DNA of 64,000 nucleotides, taken from assembly GCF_009708215.1 (NCBI RefSeq), contig NZ_CP046175.1, positions 3,782,001 through 3,846,000 on the forward strand. Reading direction: 5' to 3'. The DNA comes from Occultella kanbiaonis (GTDB lineage Bacteria; Actinomycetota; Actinomycetes; Actinomycetales; Beutenbergiaceae). This document shows, one piece after another, positions 43,030 through 52,900 of this stretch. How positions within the stretch are numbered: position 1 is the stretch's first letter; every line of letters starts with the position of its first letter. Made by a program: the position numbers and the translations under genes. The notes under the pieces are model-generated. The model had not been told where the DNA came from, ran no database searches, and worked only from the letters and a program-made list of their open reading frames with translations.

Positions 43030-43806
43030 ATGGAAACCGAGAGCCCACGGCTCGTGAGCGAGGATCTGGTCAAGGTCCTCGACCTGGTGAAGGACGCGGA
43101 CAGCATCGAGCTGAAGCTGACCGTGCCGGGATCGTCCTACCGGCAGTCGGCGGCCGCCCTCGGTGTGGATCCGCTCGACGCGCAGATCCGCCAGGTCTTC
43201 TTCTTCGACACGCCCGACCTCAGGCTCAACCAGGCGGGGGTGGTCGCACGAGCCCGACGGATCCAGGGGCGTGGCGACGACTCCGTGATCAAGCTCCGTC
43301 CGGTGGTGCCCTCGGAACTGCCCGACGACGTGCGGGCGTCCGAGAACCTCGGCGTCGAGGTCGACGTGATGCCCGGCGGCTACGTCTGCTCCGCGTCGAT
43401 GAAGCAAGCACTCACTGCCCCGCGGGTACGGCTGGCCGTGGCGGGCGAGATGCCCCTGCACAAGCTGTTCTCGAAGGAGCAACGTGCCTTCCTCGCCGCG
43501 CATGCCCCGGATGGCCTGACGATCGACGACCTGTCCGTCCTCGGCCCGATCTTCGTGCTCAAGATCAAGGTGCGTCCGGATGCGTTCTCGCGCCGCCTGG
43601 TCGTCGAGGTCTGGCTGTATCCGGACGGCGCACGCGTCATCGAGCTCTCGACGAAGTGCCTGCCCGGCGAAGGTGTGATGGTCGGTCTGGAGGTCCGGCA
43701 GTTCCTGGAGGGCAAAGGGATCCCGCTCAGCGGCGCCCAGCAGACGAAGACGAAGACGGCGCTGGAGTTCTTCTCCGCGGAACTGCTCGGCGGCGACCCC
43801 GAATGA
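43030..43806 (+). CDS. CYTH-like domain protein
   Basis: A 258-residue cytosolic protein resembling the CYTH/triphosphate-tunnel superfamily (adenylate cyclase, thiamine triphosphatase, and VTC polyphosphate polymerase share this fold). Its beginning SIELKLTVP carries an E-x-K strand, and QVFFFDTPDLRLNQAGVVARARRI is the typical second and third strand pair. GDDSVIKLRP and VLKIKVRPDAFSRRLVVEVWLY provide further alternating basic and acidic residues inside the tunnel. Substrate (a nucleoside or inorganic triphosphate) is not determined. It is divergent from the CPA antiporter. Confidence 0.75.
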   Translation: METESPRLVSEDLVKVLDLVKDADSIELKLTVPGSSYRQSAAALGVDPLDAQIRQVFFFDTPDLRLNQAGVVARARRIQGRGDDSVIKLRPVVPSELPDDVRASENLGVEVDVMPGGYVCSASMKQALTAPRVRLAVAGEMPLHKLFSKEQRAFLAAHAPDGLTIDDLSVLGPIFVLKIKVRPDAFSRRLVVEVWLYPDGARVIELSTKCLPGEGVMVGLEVRQFLEGKGIPLSGAQQTKTKTALEFFSAELLGGDPE

Positions 43807-43840
43807 GTCCGCTCGCCCCTCCGGGCCCGACGATCCCATC

Positions 43841-43856
43841 GCGCATCCGAATGCGC
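43841..43856. terminator. Bidirectional terminator hairpin
   Basis: GCGCAT-CCGA-ATGCGC is a perfect 6-bp stem with a 4-nt loop, midway in the 59-bp gap between the convergent CYTH and small-protein genes. No U-tract. Assigned from position. Confidence 0.5.
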
Positions 43857-43865
43857 CGCATGGAC

Positions 43866-44066
43866 TCAGTCCGGTAGCCGCCGCATCTCCACCACGGGGA
43901 TGCCGAGGTCGTCGAAACGCTCCAGCAACTCGCGGATGCGGGCGTCGTCGTCGACCGGGCCGTACAGCGAGGTGCCTCCTGCCGGCGACTTCGTCACCGT
44001 CAGCTCCGGGAAGGCGGCCTCGACCGTCTCGGAGACGCTGCCAGCGACCAGGAACTCGTACCTCAC
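43866..44066 (-). CDS. Small MRYD-family-like protein D
   Basis: A 66-residue protein starting MRYEFLVAGSVSETVEAAF, with TSLYGPVDDDARIRELLERF and GIPVVEMRRL. Same length and rhythm as proteins A, B and C, though the central VPD becomes VDD. GGAGG lies 6 nt upstream of the GTG at 44066. It shares the palindromic LAL box at 44140-44156 with the divergent LAL regulator 2. Function unknown. Confidence 0.75.
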   Translation of the reverse strand: MRYEFLVAGSVSETVEAAFPELTVTKSPAGGTSLYGPVDDDARIRELLERFDDLGIPVVEMRRLPD

Positions 44067-44111
44067 GTGCCACCTCCATCAGTGCCCGATTCCGTGACCC
44101 GTCCACCTCCC

Positions 44112-44183
44112 ACGGTGCCGCGCCCACGCGTCCGTTCCCTCACCCCTCGGGGGTGAAAGACCGCCGGCGCCGCCGCGAACGCT
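44112..44183. promoter_or_regulatory. Bidirectional LAL-box promoter, small protein D and LAL regulator 2
   Basis: A perfect palindrome TCACCCC-TCG-GGGGTGA lies at 44140-44156. Leftward, GGGTGA is followed by exactly 22 nt and CACCGT (44117-44112). Rightward, GGGTGA (44151-44156) is followed by 21 nt and AACGCT (44178-44183). As the flanking genes are divergent, the palindrome cannot be a terminator and is best read as an operator serving both, which would make LAL regulator 2 subject to its own regulon. Confidence 0.65.
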
Positions 44184-44249
44184 GGCGACCCCGCCCCGCG
44201 CACCGTTTGATGTGAGGTGGGAAGGCAACGTCGCACGGAGGGGAACGCT

Positions 44250-46856
44250 GTGACCACGATCAACACGACATCGACGACCACCACTGCGATCACGGCGCCG
44301 GCTCGGGTCGAACGGACCCAGTTGCTCGCGAGGATCGCCACCGGCCTCGCGTGCGGATCGAACATCGTCGCGATCATCGCACCCGCGGGGTCGGGCAAGA
44401 CGACGGTGCTCGACCAGTTGCTCGATGCCCGCCGCGCGCGGGGCGACATCGTGCTCAGCCTGCCCGCGCCCCACACGTGCGCGACCGGCGGCCTCTGGCC
44501 GACCCTCCTCGCCGCGATCCATGCGGCATCGCTCCCGCCCGGGATGTCGAGCGGACTGATGAGCGTGCTGCGAGACGCGGTGCAAGGGCCGGGCGGCCCC
44601 GGTCCGACCCGGCCGCTGGACCCGCCCGCGCCGGTCTGGGTGTGCGTCGACGACGCCCACGCGTGGTCCGGCGTGGGGGCCTGCCGCCACCTCGCCGGGC
44701 TGCTCTCGCTCGCCCAGCCGTTGCTGCGCGTCGCCATCGGCGCCCGACACACCCCCCACGGGCTCATCTCGACCTCGTTGCTGAACGGTTCTGCCCACGA
44801 ATACCGATCCGCCGACCTCGCCTTCGATCGCGACGAGGCGCGCGCCCTCCTTGCTATCGAGAACATCGACCTTGTCGAGGCCGACCTCGGGACGCTGCTG
44901 GCGCGAACCGATGGCTGGGCCGCGGGCCTGCGGCTGGCGGCGCTCGCCATGGGCCACCGGAGCGATCGGTCGACCTTTGTGCGGAACTTCGCGGGGACGG
45001 ACCGGACCGTGGCCGACTACCTGGTCACCGAGGTGCTCTCCAGCCTCCCCCAGGACGACATCGAACTCCTGCTCGACGTATCCTCGGCCGAGCGGATCAA
45101 CCTCGACCTCGCCAGGGCCCTGACCGGCCGCAGCGACGTCGGCGAGAGACTCGAGGGACTGGTTGCGAGCAACGCGCTGGTCCGTCCGGTCCGCGACGAG
45201 CCGGCCTGGTACGAACTCCATCCGCTGCTGCGCAGTTATCTCCGAGCCGAGTCCCAGCGCCGCGACGAGAATCGGCACCGCCGTCATCAGGTGAACACGA
45301 TCGACTGGTTCGAGACGATGGGTGACCTCCGCGGCGCCATCCGCCACGCTGTCGCGGCCGCCGACTGGTCCCGGGCCGAGTCACTGACAGCGGCGTCCTG
45401 CCTCCGTATCGCAGCAACCGACGGCCCGGAGGCCATGCGAGACCTCCTCCGCTCCCTGCCCGCCTGGCTGCAGGCGCGCCCGGCCATCGCCGGGGCGGCG
45501 GCCCTGACGGCCGTGCTCGACGAGAATCTCGCGGCAGCGGAACTGGACCTGGCCATCCTGGACGCGGCCACTGACGATCCCACCCGGCGAGCGGCCTACC
45601 AGGCCGTCGCCCTGCTCGCCTCAGCACGCACCCGACCGCTCGGACCGGACGAGGTGGCCGGCGCGCTCGCAGCCCTTGAGACGGAAGCCGGCCGGGACCC
45701 GGACCTGGTCCTGCTGGGCCGATCTCTGGCCAGCATGGCGCTGGCGATGCTCGGCGACCTGGACGCCGCGGCGACGACGGCGAGGTCGATCGCCCGGATC
45801 AGTCGCGCCCGTGGACTGGACTTCCTGCTGTTTCGAACGCTCGGCGCGAAGTGCGCCGTCGCCACGTTCCGCTCCGACGTGGGCGCCGTCCGGGCCCACG
45901 CGTCCGAAGCGATCGACCTCGCGGAACGTCGTGGTTGGTACCGCTCCTCTCGACTGGCGCAGTTCCACGGTGAACTGGCCCTCGCGGAATGGCAGAGCGG
46001 TGACGACGCGACCGCGGCGCACCACGCACGCGTCGCGCTCGAGATGGCCGACCCGGACGCGGACCCGCTCAGCGCGGCGGCGGCCAGGTGCATCTTCGAC
46101 CTGACCGTCGGTGCGGCAGAGGGCGGCCTTGATCTGGGCACCGTGGCCGACGTCCAGGCGTTCAACGATCTCTGGCCCTCGCTCCCGCCCGCCGCCGTCG
46201 CGGCGTTCGCATGCTTCGAGCTGATGGTGACGTTGCGCTGCCACGAGGTGGATCTGGCCGGCTCGGTGGTGCGCCGCGCCGAAGAGGTGATCCCGGGCGC
46301 TCCGGACGTCGACGTGTTCAAGGCGATGCGGCACGTCTACCAGGGCCACGGAGCTGCGGCACAGGAGGACCTCGACCGGGTCCGGGGTGGGGCGTTCCTG
46401 ACGTCCCGGTCGGCGGTCGTCGCCTCGGCGATCTCGGCACAGCTCGCCGACGAGACCGACCGGCCGGCGCGCAGCCACGAGACGCTCCTGGAGGCGGTCC
46501 GGCTCGCTGAACAGGACCACCTGATGCGGTGCCTGCTGGACGCCGCCCCGTCGGTCCGAAACCTCCTCCTGCGCGGTCGCGGACGGTTCGGACGCCACGA
46601 GGGCTTCGTCGCCGAGATCCTGACTTTCGCGAGCACTCGGCCCTACCCCGACGGTGGTACCGGACTGGTCCTGACGAGCAAGGAACTCGCCGTGCTGCGT
46701 GACCTGCCCTCGATGCTGTCACTGCGGGAGATCGCCGACGCGCACGTGGTGAGCGTCAACACGGTGAAGACCCACGTGCGGTCCGTGTACCGAAAGCTAG
46801 GCGTCGCGACCCGGCGCGAAGCCGTCGTCATGGCCCGTCAGACCGGCCTGCTCTGA
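44250..46856 (+). CDS. LAL-type (MalT-like) LuxR regulator 2
   Basis: An 868-residue STAND/LAL regulator. After a Thr-rich N-terminus, the Walker A is IIAPAGSGKTTVL (Lys50) and Walker B VWVCVDDAHAW. The central helical solenoid has few recognisable repeats. The C-terminal LuxR HTH is LTSKELAVLRDLPSMLSLREIADAHVVSVNTVKTHVRSVYRKLG. GGAGGGG lies 6 nt upstream of the GTG at 44250. The VNTVKTHVRSVYRKLG recognition segment is almost the same as in regulators 1 and 3, so they may bind the same DNA motif. It is divergent from small protein D across a perfect LAL box. Confidence 0.9.
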   Translation: MTTINTTSTTTTAITAPARVERTQLLARIATGLACGSNIVAIIAPAGSGKTTVLDQLLDARRARGDIVLSLPAPHTCATGGLWPTLLAAIHAASLPPGMSSGLMSVLRDAVQGPGGPGPTRPLDPPAPVWVCVDDAHAWSGVGACRHLAGLLSLAQPLLRVAIGARHTPHGLISTSLLNGSAHEYRSADLAFDRDEARALLAIENIDLVEADLGTLLARTDGWAAGLRLAALAMGHRSDRSTFVRNFAGTDRTVADYLVTEVLSSLPQDDIELLLDVSSAERINLDLARALTGRSDVGERLEGLVASNALVRPVRDEPAWYELHPLLRSYLRAESQRRDENRHRRHQVNTIDWFETMGDLRGAIRHAVAAADWSRAESLTAASCLRIAATDGPEAMRDLLRSLPAWLQARPAIAGAAALTAVLDENLAAAELDLAILDAATDDPTRRAAYQAVALLASARTRPLGPDEVAGALAALETEAGRDPDLVLLGRSLASMALAMLGDLDAAATTARSIARISRARGLDFLLFRTLGAKCAVATFRSDVGAVRAHASEAIDLAERRGWYRSSRLAQFHGELALAEWQSGDDATAAHHARVALEMADPDADPLSAAAARCIFDLTVGAAEGGLDLGTVADVQAFNDLWPSLPPAAVAAFACFELMVTLRCHEVDLAGSVVRRAEEVIPGAPDVDVFKAMRHVYQGHGAAAQEDLDRVRGGAFLTSRSAVVASAISAQLADETDRPARSHETLLEAVRLAEQDHLMRCLLDAAPSVRNLLLRGRGRFGRHEGFVAEILTFASTRPYPDGGTGLVLTSKELAVLRDLPSMLSLREIADAHVVSVNTVKTHVRSVYRKLGVATRREAVVMARQTGLL

Positions 46857-46948
46857 ACCGGAACTGCAGGCTGGTCGTGGGACGCACGGGACTTCGTTCG
46901 GTGATGTCCGGGTAGACCAGGGTCGGGCCGGGTACGGGGCCGCGTCCG

Positions 46949-49900
46949 TCAGACCGTCCTGCGGCGACGCCGCACCATCACCAGGAACACGCCCGCGCCG
47001 ATCAGCAGGAGCGCTGCACCGGCCAGCCAGCCGGCGTCCGAGCCCGTTGCCGGGATCTGCGGGTCCGGAGGGCCGGGCACGGGCGGCGGGACCGGGTCGA
47101 ACGCATTCGTCACCGTCACCTGGGCCTGCCCCGGCGCTGTCGTGTCGAACAACGGGACCAACACGGTGGCGCCGGTCGTGGTGACCGGCTCGGTCCCGTC
47201 GATCTCGACCGTGATCGACGTGTCGTCCGCGTCGCCCGTCACGGTCTCGGTGAGTTCACAGTCCGCACCAACCGGCAGATCCGCGTACGTCGCGACCAGG
47301 TCATCGGGGGCTTGCAGCACCCGTACGGGGCCGCCGGGAAGGTCGACGTCGGTGGCCACCCCGTCGACCATCCACGTGCATGCCAGGCTCACTTCGAACC
47401 GGCCGTCGGAGCCGCTCGCGGCCCAGTCTCCGTCGATCTCCTTGATGACCTCGAGCGAGGTGAGGTCGAAGACGTTGGTGACGGTGACGGTCACGACCGC
47501 AGGCGCCTCGTCGCCCTCCGCCGGTGCTGGGACCGTGACCGCGCCGTCCTCGGGTGCGATCACCGTGCTCGTCGCCCCCGCGGTTGCGGTCTCGGTGACG
47601 GCGCACTCGGCACCGACCGGGAGTTCCTCGTAGAGCACCGGCGTGCCCGGCGTGATCTCCCGCTCCGCGCCGCCCGGGATCTCGACGGGCTCGCCGTCGA
47701 AGATGCACTCGAGTGTGACCCCGAACGGACCCGCGCCATAGAGTTCGGCACCGTCCCCCTCGGTGAGCTTGTCGACCTGGATCGAACCCAGCTGGAACGT
47801 GTTCGTCGCGACGATGCCCACGGAAGTTGGCGCGCCACCGGATTCGGCCGCCGGCACGATGATCTCGGCCGTCGTGCCGTCGGTCTCAACCGGCTCCTCG
47901 CCGTCCACGATGACGGTCATCGAGGTGTCCGTAGCGTCGCCGTCGTCGGTCTCGGTGACCGTGCACTCGGCACCGACGGGCAGCCCGGCGACCGTGGTCG
48001 GCACGCCGGGGGTGATCTCGCGCTCCGCGCCGCCCGGGATCGCGACGGGCTCGGCCTCATAGGTGCACTCGAGCGTGACCGTGAACGGTCCGTCGCCGTA
48101 GACCTCGGCGCCGTCACCATCGACCACCTTGTCGAGCACGATCGACCCGACGTCGAACGTGTTCGTGACCGTCACGGTGACCGCATCGCCCGACCCGATG
48201 GTGACGCTCGCGGGCTCGACCGTGCTCGAGGTCGCCCCGCCGTCATCGGTCTCGGTCACCACGCACACGGCCCCGGTGGGCAGGTTCGCGATCTCCGCCT
48301 CGAGAGGCCCGGCCGCGCCCAGCACGACGACGTCGTCGTAGACCACCCGCGGCTCGCCCGGGCCGTCACCGTCGTCATCGAACGTGCACTGCACCTCGAG
48401 AGTGAACGGGCCGGCGCCATAGGCCTCGGCACCCTCGCCATCGACGACCTTGAGCAGGTCGAGCTGCCCGACGTCGTAGGTGTTGGTCAGCGTCACCGTG
48501 TTCCCGGCCGCACCGTCGTCCGCATCGGCCACGAGCGTCATGGCGGTCTCAGGTCCCGGAGTCGTCACCGGGTCGCCGTCGCCCTGCTGCACGGTGATGG
48601 TGACCGACGACGCGGTGCCCGTCCCGGTCTCGGACACCGTGCACTCCGACCCGACGGGCAGGCCATCGAACTCGACGGTCTCGTCGTCCTCGATGGTCAC
48701 CACCATCGGATCGTCCGGGCCGTAGCCTTCCGCGTACACCGGCTCGCCGAGGAACGTGCACTCGACCGTGACCTCGAACGGCCCGAAGGGCACGGGCTGC
48801 CCGTCCTCGTCGACGGCGTCGCTGACGACGTCCTTCGAGATGTCGATGCCCGCGACGTCGTATCGGTTGACCGCGACGATCGTCGTCGGGTCCGCGGGGT
48901 CTTCGCTGTCGATCGTCACGGTGCCGACAATGAGCTCGGTCTCGCCGTTGCTGCCGTCCTCGGTGATCGTGCACTCGGCACCGTACGGGAGATCGGGCAC
49001 GACCGTCGGGGTCCCCGGCACGACCGTGACCGGGATCGGATCGAGGACCGTCTCCACCGGGGTGCCGATCGCGGAGGTGCACTGGACGAACAGCAGGAAC
49101 TCCTCGGGTGCGTTCTCCGCGCCCGCGCCGGTGACCAGCTTGTTCACCGAGAGCGGCCCGGCCGCGGTCGCGACGCCGACCTTCGTGCCCTCGGTGGGCA
49201 GGAGCGGGAACTCGCTGCCACCTGCGGTCACCACGGCGGAAGCGGCAGTGGAGTTCCAGGCGATCGAACGGTCGCCGGCCTCGGGGATCTCGGGTGGTGT
49301 CGTGGTCGCGAAGTCCAGCGCGATGAAGTCGCCAGGGCTGAACAGCTCGTCCGCGGGGAAGTCGATGACGATCTGCACGGCGGTGATCGAGTCCAGGAGG
49401 GCCTGGTCGAGTTCGTCGGGCACTGGCGCCCAGCCCGTCGTCGGGTCCGCCGGGCAGGGCCGGTTGATGGGGTCGTTGATGTCGTCCATGCAGTAGTCAT
49501 CGACCGTCGTGTAGTACAACGTCAACTCTGCTCCCGCCGGCCCGACGGCGATCGCCGGCACCGACGCCTCGGACAGCAGTGGCTCCCACTGCGAGCCACG
49601 CGGCGAGTCCGCGAACGAGCCCGTGTCACCCGGCGTGGCGATCCGGTCGTAGAGAACCACCCTGTTCATCGGCAGGTTGCCGACGTTGTCGACCTCGATC
49701 CGCCAGGTCTCGTCGTGCCCGGGGATGATCACCGGGGTGCACGGATAGGCATAGAACCCATCTGCATCCGGCACGCACTCCACATCCGGGTCCGGTGCGG
49801 CCGGGTCCACCATGACGTCGAGTTCGTCACCGGCGGTGGCCCGGACGTACTTCGACTGGGCGAGGACCGCCGCCGGCAGGGTCAGGACGTCGGAGTCGGC

Positions 49901-52900
49901 CTCACAGGCGCCGGTCTCCGGGTTCAGCCGGCCCACGCACGCATCCCACGGACGGTCCCCGGTGACGCCGGCCGTGTTCTGGACCAGGGTGTTGGGCGGC
50001 ACGTCGATGCGGAACTCCACCTGGACCGTGATGGTGTAGACCTGTCCAACCTCGAGCACGGTGCCCTCGGGGAAACTGAACGTGAGGGACTCGATGTCAC
50101 CGACCTGTTCGACGGTCACCTCCGCGGGGTCGGTCGGCAGCGGGTCCCCGTTCGCCGGATCCGGTGCCGCACCGGTGAGCGTGTACGAGAACGGCTCGTC
50201 CACGTCCGCGAGCACCAGCTGCGCGCCTTCGGCATCCGTCGGCATCGGGTCGGTGACCACCAACTCCGAGATCGGCCGGTTGCCTGAGTTCGTCACGGTG
50301 ATGTTCATCGGGAACGCGGTCGCAGGCGGCTGCGTGCTGCCGGTGACGACTCCGCCGAAGTCCTTGACGATCGTGACACCGTTGGTCGCGTGCACGTAGA
50401 CGATCTGCGCCGCGGCGTCGGCGGAGTTCGAGACCGGGACCAGATCGCCCGTCTCGGGGTCGACGACCAGATCGGCGCCGGTGATCTCGCCCTGAACGGT
50501 GTTGCTGGCCACGCCGGGCGCGGTCTCACCCGGCGCGGGCGGATTGTCCGCGAGGTCAGGCAGCACCGGGCCGCCGGTGCGCATCTCCTCACGACGCTCC
50601 ACCGAGATCGGGACCTCCTGGAGCGGGTTCGCCGGGTTCTCCCAGATCGAACCGTCCGTGCGGGTGAACGTGAACCGCAGACCTTGGACCTCCGGCGGGT
50701 CGACGCCGTCCGGCAGCGCGAAGGTCGCGGACGGCTCGCCGTCCGCACCCACCCATTCACCCCCGTCGACCTCGACGCCGTCCGCGCCCTCGCTGAAGGT
50801 CCCTCCGACATAGGCCTCCACCAGGACCTGCTGGATCGGCGCCGTCAGCGTCGCGCCGTCGAACCCGACGAAGTCGTACTGGTTCCAGAACTGCGGGTCG
50901 TCATCGGTGAGCACCATCTCGACGGCGCGCGAAGGGCCCACCGGCTGGCCCGTCAACGTCATGGTCACCGGCCCGGTGCTCGGCTCAACGATCTCGGCCG
51001 GATCGAATGACTTCCCGACGACGATGTCGATCCCGGCCACCTGCAGCGGCATCTCCGCGTCGTCGTAGGCGAAGCGGACGTCGGTGTCGGTGCCGCCCGG
51101 GTCGTCGATCGTTGCGACGGCCCCGTTCGGCACCGGGTTCTCGTCCACGACGATCGTTCCGCCGTCCCCGTAGATCGGCACGTCGGTGTACCGGTCCGCC
51201 ACCCGGAGCTGGAGGGTCAGGTCCATGGCCCCGGTCGCGCCCGGCATCACGAGTCCGTCGTAGGCGACCTCGACGCCGACCACGTCGACCAGGTCGGCCG
51301 CGGTGAGCGCCTCGGCCTCCGCCTCGTCGAACTGTTCGGTCGAGCCGTCGACGGAGGTGAGGGTCACGGTCGTGGACGTGGCCCCCTCCGGGGGCGCCAG
51401 GCTGATCCCCGTCAGCGTGAACACGTCGAAGGGCGACGTGCCGTCGCCGGTCTGGACGTCACCGGAGTCTGGTGCCCCCGGCTCGACGAGGCGCAACTGG
51501 TCGACCTTGGCCGCAGACGCGTTCGTCCCGGCGATGGTCACGGTGGTCGACGGGTAGGCGTCCGCCGGCGTGTCCGGTGGCGGCACGGAGATGGGACCGC
51601 CCGTCCAGTCCTTGACGACCGTCACGTTCAGCGGCTGGTCCAGGATCAGCACGTCGTCATCGTCGACATCGGTGTAGTCGGTGCCGTCGAAGGTGCCGGT
51701 GCCGCGGGCGGTGTCGTTCACGAGTCCGGGGTCGGCGGTGTTGTAGATCGTGCCGTTCGTCGACCCGAGCACCGGGGCGGTCGGATCACCGCGCCGGTAG
51801 TCACGAACCTCGAACGTGAGGTTCAGGTGCCGTCCGTCGGCCTGCGTGGACCGGGCGACGCCGTCGCCGGGCTGTGGGGCCAGCGGGTCGGACGTACCGC
51901 GGTTGTCCGACTCCGTGTACGTGAGCCGCACAGACGTGGCGTTCGCTTGCTCGTCGGCGGTGAGGGTGTAGCCGGGGAAGGACCCATCGCACGGGCAGGG
52001 GTCACCCGACGCCGCGATCCAGGCGCCGTCGATGAACAACTCGACGCCCAGGACCTGGTCGTACTGCATGAGCGGATCGACCGAGCCGTCGATCGGCTCG
52101 ACCCGGACGAGGTCGAACGCGTCGTAGAACGAGTCCGCGATCGCCGTCGACTCAGGGTCTGCGATGTCCGAGATGACCATCGGGTCCACCCCGGAGAATC
52201 CATTCGTGGACCACGTGATCTGCGCCGTCACCTGATCGTCGGAACGGGCCAGCACGGTGGCCGGGTCAGCGCCGAGGAACGTCTTCTCGATGAAGTCGAG
52301 GTCGCCCGTCCCATCGACCGGGAACGGATCGACGGTGGCGCAGCCCTCGGCCGGCGGGGTCGGATCGACCGTGTCCGAGGAGGCGCTGGACGCTCCACAG
52401 TTCGTGAGCAGATCGTCCTGCGTGGTCGGCCCGGTGAACTCGGCCACGAAGTTCGGCTGGAACTGGGTGCCGGGTGGGAAGCCGTCGCCTGTCGAGTCGT
52501 AGACGAACTGCACCCCCTGCGCATCGGCGGGCAGGTCACAACTGACGGTGGCCGGTCCCGTGAAGGGGCCGCACCCGGGGGCCGGGACCCACTCGGTACC
52601 GTTCCAGTAGTTGACGGTCAGCGTGGAGTCCGCCGGCACGTCGGTGCTGCGCACGGCGGTCGGGACGAAGTGGTCCCAGAAGTCGGTCGGGTTGTTCGGG
52701 TCGGTCGGGTCGGAGATGACGATCTGGTCGGCGTTGGTGGTCGATCCGTCCGGTCCGAACGGCAGCAGTTGCGTCGGCAGTTGCACGATGACGCTCTGGC
52801 CGGGTATGGCCGGAATGGTTGACGGCGAGATCGCCTTGGTGGTGTCGGTCGCCAGCCGGTCGACGAGGGTGACGAGGTCGGCGGACGCCGTGGCGTCGGC

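Noticed and set aside
47100-49140. Regular repeats suggesting a CRISPR-like array
   Set aside because: Periodicity is ~300-370 nt, in frame, with diverged units; these are protein-domain repeats.
47312-50287. Plus-strand open frame of ~990 codons opposite the giant surface protein
   Set aside because: Rich in Asp, Arg, His and Gly in the antisense frame of repeat-coding DNA; no domain pattern.
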